This document shows, piece by piece, positions 1-8,536 of a stretch of DNA of 64,000 nucleotides. Position 1 is the stretch's first letter. The number at the start of each line of letters is the position of its first letter. The position numbers and the translations under genes are program-made. Under the pieces are notes generated by a model. That model ran no database searches. It had not been told where the DNA came from and saw only the letters and a program-made list of their open reading frames with translations. The DNA is taken from assembly GCA_014529385.2 (NCBI GenBank), contig CM043967.1, positions 87,097,278 through 87,161,277 of the forward strand, in the 5' to 3' direction. Origin of the DNA: Adiantum capillus-veneris. Its lineage: Eukaryota; Streptophyta; Polypodiopsida; Polypodiales; Pteridaceae.

Positions 1-459
1 GAGCAACAAAGAAGAGAGACAGAGACACCACACGAAGAATCAAGTGGAGCATCCATAGAGCTACCAGAAACTGGAGAGGCAACCACAATTGAAGATCCAG
101 CCCCAGCTCAAGAGGTGGCCTCGACTTCAAGAATCTTTGAAGAAGAAGAACAAAGGCTCCATGACCAAATAGAAAAGTCTGCAGAGGAGAGTGCCAAGGC
201 GGAAATGGAATGGGAGAGGAGACTCCTAATCTCCATTAGACTTCAGGGACTAGACACAAAAGTGCTCCATGAACAGTGGATGCAACCCAGCCTGCCTTTC
301 CCTTTGATGAAATTTGAAGTGCTAAAGACGAAAAAGAGACTAGAAGGAGAGCAGTATGTCGCTCTTTACGAAGGCGACATCACAAAGGAGGAACAATCAA
401 AGACCATATTAGGTATTTTGGTAAAAATCTCACATTATGGGAATCTCCAAATCGACTAA
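1..459 (+). CDS. 3' end of an unrecognised acidic, charged protein (partial)
   Basis: Frame 1 is open from the first base of the window to a TAA at 457-459, giving 152 residues with no start inside the window, so the gene begins to the left. The N-terminal part is rich in E, T, P and S. Residues of about 45-85 are E/K/R/Q-rich with heptad-like spacing, suggesting a coiled coil around an EEEEQRLHDQIEKSAEES stretch. The last third is more hydrophobic. Two good splice-donor-like sites lie near the end (AG/GTATTT at 411-416 and G/GTAAAA at 420-426), so the last 13-16 residues before the stop may be intron read-through. I do not recognise the family; a retroelement gag-like or host protein are both possible. 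Support is only the open frame and its composition. Confidence 0.4.
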   Translation, partial: EQQRRETETPHEESSGASIELPETGEATTIEDPAPAQEVASTSRIFEEEEQRLHDQIEKSAEESAKAEMEWERRLLISIRLQGLDTKVLHEQWMQPSLPFPLMKFEVLKTKKRLEGEQYVALYEGDITKEEQSKTILGILVKISHYGNLQID

Positions 460-691
460 ATTCATGTAATTTGGGAATTTTCCACTTAAAGTGGGAAAAA
501 TTGAGGTGTGTGGTTAGTAAATAAAGTGAAAATCTCATAGGATTGTGGTGTTGATAAACACCAAAAGTCAAGAGGATGTACAACACATGGATTTGAATGA
601 TAACTATAAATTACATAAAACAAAGAAAGATACAAAAAAGATTTTGTTTACAAACTGACTAGTATAGTCACAATAGAAGCTCCACATAATT
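460..691. other. Spacer between two convergent reading frames; two small hairpins
   Basis: This is AT-rich sequence between the + strand partial frame and the minus-strand pseudogene, whose 3' ends face each other. It holds two inverted repeats: CCACTT/AAGTGG at 482-494 (6-bp arms, 1-nt centre, with T-rich and A-rich flanks) and GGTGTT/AACACC at 547-562 (6-bp arms, 4-nt loop). Several AATAAA-like and TATAAA-like strings could serve as polyadenylation signals. I see no gene. Confidence 0.4.
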
Positions 692-1879
692 CTACTCCAC
701 ATTTGATACCATATCTGAACTTTGATCCAAGTGTGGTTGATGTGCACGAGTGAGGCCTTCTTTGGCTTTTAGAGCATGCCTTTCTGGAATCTTTATTCTA
801 GAAAATGGTCCTTCTTTGTTGGGTCTCCAAGACCAAACAATTGCATCTACAGTTTCCCACACTTGTGGGTCCTTATAGTTGACAGCCCAATAACCCTTCC
901 AACAATTGCTGTAAGCTTGAGTATCTGTCATCCCACTTTTTCTCGCGCAAGGTGCCCAATATTGAATCAAGAGTTTTCTGTAGTTTAGTGATGTAGGCTC
1001 ATTATCAATGTCAGATAAAGCCATTGCAAGCCACACTGGATAGATTTCTATGTCACTCGGAACAAGCATAAGAAAGTCACCTTGGTGCACATCAGACATA
1101 GGGTCAAACTCTTCCCTTGGCCTAACTCGTTGAGGCCCACAAAAATGATCGTTCAACTCTTCAAGGCCTAGGAATCTTTCTGCTCCTTGTTGCAAATTCA
1201 TTGTAGTGCTTTGTAGGTGAGAATATTCTTGAGTTTTTGGCCAAAACATTTCATACAAGACTCCCTCTGATATGATTTCTTTTCCAATCTCTTCAATTAC
1301 CTTACTCCAATAATCTATCACGGGTCTATAATATCGCGGAATACTTGAACCATTCCGTAAATTTTTCCAAAATTTTATATAGTTCTTTAGCCCCAAAATG
1401 ACTTCTTCGTGGGCCTTGACATACTCCGCCATTTGTACTAGAGGTGGATCTCCATGTGGTAACATTGGCTTGCCTTCTGTGTCTGTTTTCCAAAGGCGAA
1501 TACTTCCACTCCAACTTGATACACATACATGTGCCTTATATTGCATCATTGGTGTCTCATCTTGCATAAAGAACCTCAACTGAAGCGGTTTGGAATGTCC
1601 AACAAGTATGTCTTTTCCATCACAAAGATAGCCATCACAATATTGCTTGAAATCGGGGATCTTTGTGAGAAAAAATGGAGCTGGAGATGAAGATGAGCTG
1701 TTTCGTAATGTATCCATCAAATGTGGCAAAGTATAGGTTTGTGTAACTCTCAGCTTCTCTGAAAACCTACTAAACATGGCGTCTATGTCCTCATGTGTAT
1801 GCCCAACCATTAAAAATCCCAGCTGGATGGTTTTGAAAACACCCCTTGCAACAAGCATTGACAAATAGGCAAATAAGTA

Positions 1880-1882
1880 TCA
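1880..1882 (-). other. Premature TGA inside the conserved LDNCAGENKN-x-YLF motif
   Basis: On the minus strand the reading is ...GAA AAC AAA AAT TGA TAC TTA TTT..., so the stop falls between ENKN and YLFAYLSM. The same frame continues for 395 more codons. From what I know of the family the missing residue is normally basic (ENKNR), and CGA to TGA is the standard CpG-deamination change. AGA to TGA is also possible. Confidence 0.8.
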
Positions 1883-3436
1883 ATTTTTGTTTTCCCCTGC
1901 ACAATTATCCAATTGTAGCAACAAGTTCTCTGGCAATCTGCGAAATGTTGACCCCAATTCCTCTTCTGCAATTTCTGACGACTGCACAATGGGCTCTTTT
2001 CCATCACTCAAGTTATGGTAGTCCAAAGCATCCCTTGAGTTCAAAGCATGTAGTAGTGAAATATTGCTCCCTGGAAGTCCATTTGTTACTAGATCACCAA
2101 GAGGATGCTTATCTATCCTCTCTAGGTTATGTAAACAATTAGCAATTGAGCCAATTGTAAGATTTGGATCAGCTGGCCACAAACCATTCAAGACAAAGTG
2201 TCCGTAATGACCTTCTCCATGTCCATGAGTGATCATGCCAATCAATGCCACCTGCAGATTATATCCTGAGTCCACACCCTTGGGAACAATGCGTAATCTA
2301 GGAATGGCAGTCTTCTTTTGATCCATCTTATCATGGATTATGCATACATATTTTTGTGGTTGAGTTTCTGAATACGTGCGCCATGCATAATATAGGCTTC
2401 TGCAACTCTTTTGTTGTGCCATGTGAACTTCTCTCTCCCTCAAGAGAAGAGCTCTCTCTTCAAGAGAAGGTTTAGCTTCTAACCTTGCCTTGATTGAGCT
2501 ACAAATATTGCACTTAGAGAACTCACTCGTCTTTGTTAAAGTGACATGTGGGTACTCTTTGTTCCAAATTATACCAAAAGAAGATTGGGATAGCTTCTTC
2601 TCATAGCCCATTTGGTCAAGTGTCGTGTTGATTTCACATAAAATATCCACTTGTTTGTATGTTGATGGAATCACCAATTGAGTCTCTCTTGAGCCATCTA
2701 GCAATGTTCTACTTCTATGTGGCATCTTCTCAGAGTTGTTTTCCACAAACTCATTTAGTAGTGCTCTTGCTAAACTAGTATGTTGAAGTCCCCTTCTCAA
2801 TGTACATGTGTTCCCATGTACATATCGGCGCACACCATTTTCAAAGTTCTCCTTGTATCGATAAAATGATGTCTTTGGTATTCCATGTAGCTCATACCAT
2901 GCTCTACAACAAACAATAGAGCCATTTAGCCTGAATTGGTATCGTGACTTCTCATCTTTCTGATAACATATAGAAAGAACATCATAAACATAATTAGTGC
3001 GTGATTTTTGAGACTCTCCCCAAAACTGTTGTCGTAGCCTTGTCACCATATCACGATCTGCAAACTGGCAACATTTTTGTGCACAACAATCAATGCATGA
3101 TACCCTTTGAATTGATTTGTTTGAAAGGTAAAAAGTCGAAGCTGGTGCTGCTTTTGATTTTTGAGTCCTGTTCATGAAAGTGTATCGTCTCTTCCTTGAC
3201 AACTGGACAACATTACTCCCATCAAGTTTTTTTCCAACATTGTCATCGTTGGATACATCCTCATATGTAGCATGCATGCCATCAACAGGAACAAATTGTT
3301 GTAATGGGCTCCCATTCAACATTGTTGTCTGCTTGATGGGCCACTTTAGCAAAGTGATGCTACCCACTTCAACCACATCATCAATGCTTGCATTTTCTCT
3401 TTCAATACCCACACCCACACAATCAGGACCAAGTTC

Positions 3437-3439
3437 CTA
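3437..3439 (-). other. Premature TAG in the N-terminal part of the transposase-like frame
   Basis: The minus strand reads AAC TTT TAG GAA CTT GGT CCT, giving VNF-stop-ELGPDC, and the frame is then open for 518 codons to the next stop. A single C-to-T change from CAG (Gln) would create it, and that C lies in a CHG context. The region is poorly conserved, so the ancestral residue cannot be fixed from this window. Confidence 0.75.
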
Positions 3440-3919
3440 AAAGTTGACATAATCATGTGGAAATACATATAAGATGGTCCCTTCATTCATGGTTTGCATC
3501 ATTGTGTCATCTTTTAAAAGGACCCTCTGATTTCTCCAAGACTCTCGAATCATTGCTTCAAATTCTGGGCTTGTCATAGGTATTGCATCTGTAACTAGAG
3601 GATCAGAATGATCATGTTCTTCATCACCATTGTAGCTTTCCTGTGGATTAATTAAGTTCCCATTTAATACAAAAGATTGCAAAAGAAGCTTTGACCATCG
3701 AACAACACTCCATAATGAGCCTTGGAGAGATGAAGTATCCATTGTAGGAAAAGGTAGGACCACATCCTTCAAGCATTCCTCCACTAGTATGGACACATTT
3801 CCTTGCCCTATGTTTGTACCACCACAAGTGGAATCTGGATCTGTTCTACACACACAGCCAATACCAACAATTTCATTGTCAAGTATCATATGTACTTTCT
3901 CCCCGAATTCAAAGTCCAT

Positions 3920-3945
3920 CCTGTAAGTGAAAAAGATTACATTGT
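3920..3945 (-). promoter_or_regulatory. Probable 3' splice acceptor just upstream of the transposase-like frame
   Basis: On the minus strand a pyrimidine-rich run, ATCTTTTTCACTTACAG, ends one base before the first ATG (3919). This is a good plant-type acceptor (Y-rich tract plus ACAG). It suggests that the ATG is internal to an exon and that an upstream exon and intron once lay at about 3.95 kb and beyond, where satellite DNA now begins. Confidence 0.5.
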
Positions 3946-4010
3946 TAAATCCATAGTTATAGAAAAATACTCTTTAAACAAAAAATCATGCTACAACATG
4001 GAAAAGGTTT
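3940..4010. other. Junction between the transposase-like element and satellite DNA
   Basis: About 70 bp of AT-rich non-repetitive sequence separates the acceptor from the first satellite kernel (GGTTGGACAAGTGGTGAACC, starting about 4016). I did not find an obvious terminal inverted repeat or target-site duplication marking an element end. Confidence 0.45.
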
Positions 4011-5330
4011 GCATAGGTTGGACAAGTGGTGAACCTTGAGACAAAATCCTCCTTGCTATATTAATGGAAGCAAGGTTGGAAATTATGGTGGATCTTGAAA
4101 CCAAAGCATCCTTGCTATATTAGAGCATAGGTTGGACAAGTGGTGGACCTAGTTGTAATACCCACTGCCACCTATCAACTACTATAGGACTATGCTTTCC
4201 AATGTCCAAGTATCCCTTGAGGCTTTCAAGGCTGAACACGTGGTGGACCTTGAAACGAAAATCCCCTTTCTATATCAGAGCATAGCTTGGACAAGTGGTA
4301 GACCTAGTTATAATGCCCAATATCCAAGGTGAAATACCTTAGGACCTTGCTACCTTGCTTGCCAATGTTTACGTAGCCCCTCATTTATTTAATGGAAGTA
4401 AGGTTGGACAAGTGGTGGACCTTGAAACCAAAGCCTCTTTGCTATATGAGAGCATAGGTTGGACCTAGTTGTTATACCCACTGCCACCTATCAACTACTA
4501 TAGGACTATGCTTTCCAATGTCCAAGTATCCCTTGAGTCTTGCAAGGTTGAACACGTGGTGGACCTTGAAACGAAAATCCCCTTTCTATATCAGAGCATA
4601 GCTTGGACAAGTGGTGGACCTAGTTATAATGCCCAATATCCAAGGTGAAATACCTTAGGACCTTTCTACCTTGCTTGCCAATGTTTACGTAGCCCCTCAT
4701 TTCTTTAATGGAAGCAAGGTTGGACAAGTGGTGGACCTTGAAACCAAACCCTCTTTGCTATATGAGAGCATAGGTTGGACCTAGTTGTTATACCCACTGC
4801 CACCTATCAACTACTATAGGACTATGATTTCCAATGTCCAAGTATCCCTTGAGTCTTGCAAGGTTGAACACGTGGTGGACCTTGAAACGAAAATCCCCTT
4901 TCTATATCAGAGCATAGCTTGGACAAGTGGTGGACCTAGTTATAATGCCCAATATCCAAGGTGAAATACCTTAGGACCTTTCTACGTTGCTTGCCAATGT
5001 TCACATAGCCCCTCATTTCTTTAATGGAAGCAAGGTTGGACAAGTGGTGGACCTTGAAACCAAAGCCTCTTTGCTATATGAGAGCATAGGTTGGACCTAG
5101 TTGTTATACCCACTACCACCTATCAACTACTATAGGACTATGCTTTCCAATGTCCAAGTATCCCTTGAGTCTTGCAAGGTTGAACACGTGGTGGATTATT
5201 GAAACCAAAATCCCCTTTCTATATCAGAGCATATCTTGGACAATTGGTGGACCTAGTTATAATGCCCCTCCTTTCTTTAATGGAAGAAAGGTTGGAAAAG
5301 TGGTGAATCTTGAAACCCAAACCCTTTGGC
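4011..5330 (+). repeat. 316-bp tandem satellite built on the TTGGACAAGTGG kernel
   Basis: The marker CCCACTGCC or CCCACTACC recurs at 4161, 4477, 4793 and 5109, exactly 316 bp apart each time. Within one unit the kernels start at about 4461, 4550, 4605 and 4722, then 4777, giving intervals of 89, 55, 117 and 55 bp. Flanking phrases alternate between ACCTTGAAACC and ACCTAGTTRT. The first unit differs by keeping a full kernel at 4134, where later units have an 11-bp shorter one. The array is bounded on the left by the pseudogene and decays to the right after about 5260. Confidence 0.9.
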
Positions 5331-5880
5331 TATATATAGAGGATAGCTTGGACAAGTGGTGGGCTTAGTTGTAGTATCCAATGTCCAAGGTCCAAGGTGA
5401 ACTATGGAAAGACCTTACTTCCAAAAACAAAGTCGTACAAGTGGTTCTCCTTCAAACCAAAACGTCCTTAGTGTATTAGAACATAGCTTGGAGAAGTCGT
5501 GGACTTAGTTGTAATGGTGAATGTCCAAAGCAAACTATTATAGGACCTTGCTTCCCAAATCAAGTTTGGACAAGTGGTGGATCTTGAAACCAAAACCCCC
5601 TTACTGTATTAGAGCATAGCTTAGATAAGTGGTGGAGCTAGCTGCCATGGAAAATGTTCAATGTGAACTGCTACAGGACCTTGCTATTAAATGTCTAAGT
5701 AGAGCTAGCTTCTTTTATGGAATCAAGGTTGGGAAAGTGGTGCATCTTGAAACCAAAAGCCCTTTATTGTATTAGAGCATAGCTTGGACAAGTGAGGGAC
5801 GTAGTTTTAATGTGTGATGTCCAAAGAAAAGTATTACAAGACCTTGCTTTCCAATATTTGAATTGGTCAAGTGGTTAAAA
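5331..5880 (+). repeat. Degenerate, non-periodic continuation of the kernel satellite
   Basis: Recognisable but diverged kernels occur near 5348 (TTGGACAAGTGGTGGGC), 5570 (TTGGACAAGTGGTGGATC) and 5782 (TTGGACAAGTGAGGGAC), among others. They are mixed with phrases from the 316-bp unit such as TATTAGAGCATAGCTT and CTTGAAACCAAAA. Spacing is irregular and the copies are clearly older than the neighbouring array. Confidence 0.75.
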
Positions 5881-6389
5881 CTAAGTATAAAACTTTGACC
5901 ATTTTCTTCTCGAATTGCCAAAAAGCTAGTTTTAGACACCCCTAAATGAAAATGGTTTAGGGTGGCCTTAAGCAACGTTTTTTCAAAGACTTGAACAAAA
6001 GGGTTGCCAAAGAGTAATGAAAATTTATTATGGCTTGAAGTGCCTGAGTATGTGAAAACAAGCCTAGGTTTTCCACGAGGCAAAAGGTGACATAATAAGA
6101 ACATTGGAAACTTAGGATTGACCATGTGGCCTAAACTTTGGCAAGTGAAGTGGTGGCCAAGTTTTGTGGCACAGTGTGCACTTGGTCCTATATGTGTTGA
6201 CCACTTGGCTAAATCTAGGACCATAAGGCCAAACCTTTGGCACCTTAAATATAGTATGGGACATAATCTAGAACTGCTATAGTAAATTAGTAGTATAGTT
6301 AATATGTTAATATTTGTATTATATTTAAGTATATGCTAAATATAATTTATGTTCAAAATTTCACTAATGAAGAATGTTCCCATTTAGCA
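5881..6389. other. Stretch with no supportable gene; AT-rich right half
   Basis: I see no kernel, no convincing coding frame and no RNA gene here. A 150-codon open frame on the minus strand (6224-5772) overlaps satellite sequence at its end and has no recognisable motif. The part from about 6240 to 6370 is strongly AT-rich, with repeated TATATTTAAGTATA-like strings. It may be decayed transposon sequence. Confidence 0.4.
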
Positions 6390-6562
6390 CTCCAGATGCG
6401 GGGTCTTAGGGCAAGGCAGCGCTTCCACGTGAGGTTTGGGGGTAGCGCTCTTGATGGGGATGTGGAATATAGCGCTCTCGATGGCAGGGCTTGGGGGGTT
6501 GATTTTGGGATATTGTTCCGGGCGGGGTCCGGGGCAGCGCCCCGGGCGGGGTCAAGGGGCGG
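6390..6562. repeat. GC-rich island with a perfect hairpin and short direct repeats
   Basis: A sharply GC-rich block stands in AT-rich surroundings. TAGCGCTCTYGATGGS occurs at 6443-6458 and 6470-6485 (27 bp apart). CCGGGCGGGGTC occurs at 6518-6529 and 6542-6553. Between them CCGGGGC-AGC-GCCCCGG (6529-6545) forms a perfect 7-bp stem with a 3-nt loop. From general knowledge, GGGGC-GC-GCCCC blocks of this type occur in non-coding parts of plant retroelements. That origin is an inference. Confidence 0.55.
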
Positions 6563-6930
6563 GGTTTTATATTGCTTTTGTTTTTTTTAATCCTATGATA
6601 AAACATGGACTTGTAGCATACGTGGCATTCTAATAAACCCTATCAAGATTAGGCACAGAGAGAGCGCACGAGCAACGCACACAGAGAAAGCAGGCGAGCA
6701 GCAAACACACAGAAAGCGCACACGGATCGTACACAGTTGGAGTATACGTGCACGTAGAGGAGCAAGCCCGGCATCGTACACAACACACAGGTGGAGTGCA
6801 CAGGATTGAAAGTTCGCGCACAAGATAAAGAAACAGCAGCGTACGCAACGCTTTCCAGAAGGGGAGGATCGGGCATAGCTTCTTCTCAGGAGACATTGGA
6901 CACCTCACGAATAGAGAAAAAACAGGTATT
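6563..6930. other. CA/GA-rich tract with loose short repeats, no confirmed gene
   Basis: From about 6650 to 6790 the + strand is built of imperfect CACACAGARAGCGCACACGG-like pieces. A donor-like CAG/GTATTT lies near 6925 and is followed at once by a CT-rich run, so an untranslated exon end is conceivable. The open frames here come from low-complexity sequence and show no domain. Confidence 0.35.
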
Positions 6931-7050
6931 TCTCTCTCTCTCACTCTCTGTCTTTCTTCATATAGAGAAGATGGTTCTCTGTAACTCTTCTTGCACACAC
7001 ACTCTCTCTCGTCAAAAGACAGAGATACGTAGTTTAAAAATATCCCCGCA
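6930..7050. repeat. CT-rich microsatellite region
   Basis: TCTCTCTCTCACTCTCTGTC and similar CT-rich runs are followed by CACACACACTCTCTCTCG. This leads directly into the 90-bp minisatellite, whose own unit contains TCTCTCTCTT. Confidence 0.6.
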
Positions 7051-7425
7051 CACATACACATATTCCTACACATCGTCTTCCTCTCTTCCACATATATAAC
7101 CAAAGTGAAATCTGTTATCTTGTTGTCTCTCTCTTGAAAATACATGCACATATTCCCACACATCGTCTTCCTCACTTCCACATACATAACCACAGTGAAA
7201 TCTGTTATCTTGTTGTCTCTCTCTTGAAAATACATGCACATATTCCCACACATCGTCTTCCTCACTTCCACATACATAACCACAGTGAAATCTATTATCT
7301 TGTTGTCTCTCTCTTGAAAATACGTGCACATATTCCCATACATCGGCTTCCTCTCTTCCACATACATCGGCTTTCTCTCTTCCACATACATCTGTTATCT
7401 TTCTCTCTCTCCTCTCTCTAGAAAA
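7051..7425. repeat. 90-bp minisatellite (about three copies plus a partial and short 3' repeats)
   Basis: The phrase CACATATTCCCACACATCGTC, with minor changes, recurs at about 7057, 7147, 7237 and 7327, exactly 90 bp apart. Units 7141-7230 and 7231-7320 are almost identical. After about 7340 the period drops to 22-24 bp (CTTCCACATACATCGG type). Because 90 is a multiple of three, several frames stay open through the array on both strands, producing a 253-codon minus-strand open frame with a 30-residue repeat that I regard as an artefact. Confidence 0.85.
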
Positions 7426-7640
7426 CATGTATTTCTCTCTCTCTCTCTATCTATCTATCTCTGTATCTTGCTATCTCTCTCTTGAAAATACATGCTCATG
7501 TATGTGTGCGTCTGTGTTATCTATGTGTATGTATGTATATTTGTGTTATTTCATTGTAATACTCATACATAATGCAGATACACAATTACACTTAATTACG
7601 ATATGCACACATAGTATATATACATACATAAATCTCACAA
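7426..7640. repeat. Mixed microsatellites (CT, CTAT, TGTA, ATAC)
   Basis: A (CT)n run is followed by CTATCTATCTAT, one more TCTCTCTCTTGAAAATACATGC phrase borrowed from the 90-bp unit at about 7475-7495, TGTATGTATGTATAT, and ATATACATACATA. It is simple-sequence DNA with no gene. Confidence 0.7.
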
Positions 7641-7905
7641 ATAACTAACACATTGTAATACTAGTAAACTTGAACGGAAGACTTACTTGCGTGATCTGTT
7701 AAAGTCGATTCTTGTAGCGAGTTCTGGATGTATGCTGAGCTGATTTTCCTCTAATCCATTTGTAGATATGATTGTAACTTCTGTTTCTCAAAAAATGTAG
7801 TGTTGTTTAGTGATACACCTAATGGACATAAATGGTTTAAACTAGGACATGTAGACCAAAAATACGTGTATTTCTTTGGATGAATATATACACTTTTTGG
7901 TGACC
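7641..7905. other. Low-repeat spacer without a visible gene
   Basis: AT-rich sequence with neither kernels nor a coding frame of note. It separates the microsatellite block from the first kernels of the right-hand satellite. Confidence 0.4.
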
Positions 7906-8536
7906 CTTACCACAAGTGGTGGACCTTGAGACCAGTGGACTATAAGGACCTCCAAACAATACCTTGTACACTCAATCCTTCTTGGTATCTAGGTTGGACA
8001 AGTGGTGGACCTTGTTCAAATTCTCTAACCACTCTCTCTAACATGGTGACATAATTTAGGTGTGATAAATTCATATCTATGCAAGCTAATATCAGTTTAG
8101 GCTTGTTAATTTGAATTTGTTTGAATTTATGTACAATATAATGATTTGAGGTTTGCATATTTGAATTTAGGTCGTATAATGATATCTTTTTGTGGTAAAC
8201 TTGAATTTAAAATCAATTTCGCGTGGAATATTTTAACTTTAAGTAGTAAAATTTAAATTTTTATAAAAAAGTTTGAATTTTAAAATTTGGACAGGATATT
8301 TTAAAATTTAGGCGGGATATTTAAGATTTGGGAGGGATATTTTAAATTTAGGCAATTAGATTTTGAATTTTAAATTTAGGCGGGAAGGTATTGAATTTAT
8401 AGCGAGATCTCCCTTACATAAGAGAGTATAGGTTGGACAAGTGGTGGACCTTAAAGCTACAACATCCATGCTACTGGACATGATAGGTAGGGAATCTAGT
8501 TGAATATTGTATGTATAATATATATGTAATAGATCT
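7906..8536 (+). repeat. Sparse satellite fringe: isolated kernels in AT-rich DNA
   Basis: Kernels occur at about 7909-7930, 7991-8013 and 8431-8453 before the regular array takes over at about 8537. The DNA between them is AT-rich and non-satellite. It includes a short loose repeat at about 8285-8395, with AATTTAGGCGGGATATTTT-like pieces roughly every 20 bp (GGCGGGA at 8311-8317 and again at about 8379-8385). Confidence 0.7.

Larger units (their letters stand above)
692..3919 (-). pseudogene. DUF7869-type, RNase-H-like transposase-derived protein, disabled by two in-frame stops
   Basis: A single frame of 1,076 codons runs from ATG at 3919 to TAG at 692-694, interrupted only by TAG at codon 161 and TGA at codon 680, with no frameshift. 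Domains by codon number: a possible zinc cluster CIDCCAQKCC (275-284); an HTH-like segment CCRAWYELHGIPKTSFYR (about 337-354); a second cysteine pair FSKCNIC (467-473); IIHDKMDQKKT (527-537); LQLDNCAGENKN (668-679); VGHTHEDIDAMFSRFS (706-721); then a Trp-rich C-terminal region (about 930-1040). The D-x-M-D, LDN and H-x-H-E-D-x-D elements match what I know of DUF7869 proteins and resemble the three acidic sites of an RNase-H-fold integrase. That catalytic reading is inference. A splice acceptor sits directly upstream, so the true N-terminus may lie in a lost exon. Both stops are one C-to-T step from a sense codon, which suggests recent decay. Alternative: a multi-exon gene whose stops lie in introns, which is less likely because the family motif runs straight across the TGA. 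Confidence 0.7.

Noticed and set aside
776-2142. Open frames on the + strand opposite the transposase-like gene, and frame-shifted minus-strand frames within it.
   Set aside because: They are shadows of the long minus-strand frame, which alone carries family motifs.
5772-6224. 150-codon open frame on the minus strand.
   Set aside because: Its C-terminal end is antisense to the degenerate satellite... its N-terminal part at the 6224 end has no motif, and no start context or homology that I recognise supports a gene.
6630-7428. Open frames of 253 and 120 codons (-) and 95 codons (+) with a 30-residue repeat.
   Set aside because: They arise because the minisatellite period, 90 bp, is a multiple of three, so frames stay open on both strands; the composition is that of a microsatellite.
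1-8536. tRNA, rRNA or other structured RNA genes in the left flank.
   Set aside because: No cloverleaf with A and B box elements or rRNA core sequence was recognised by eye.
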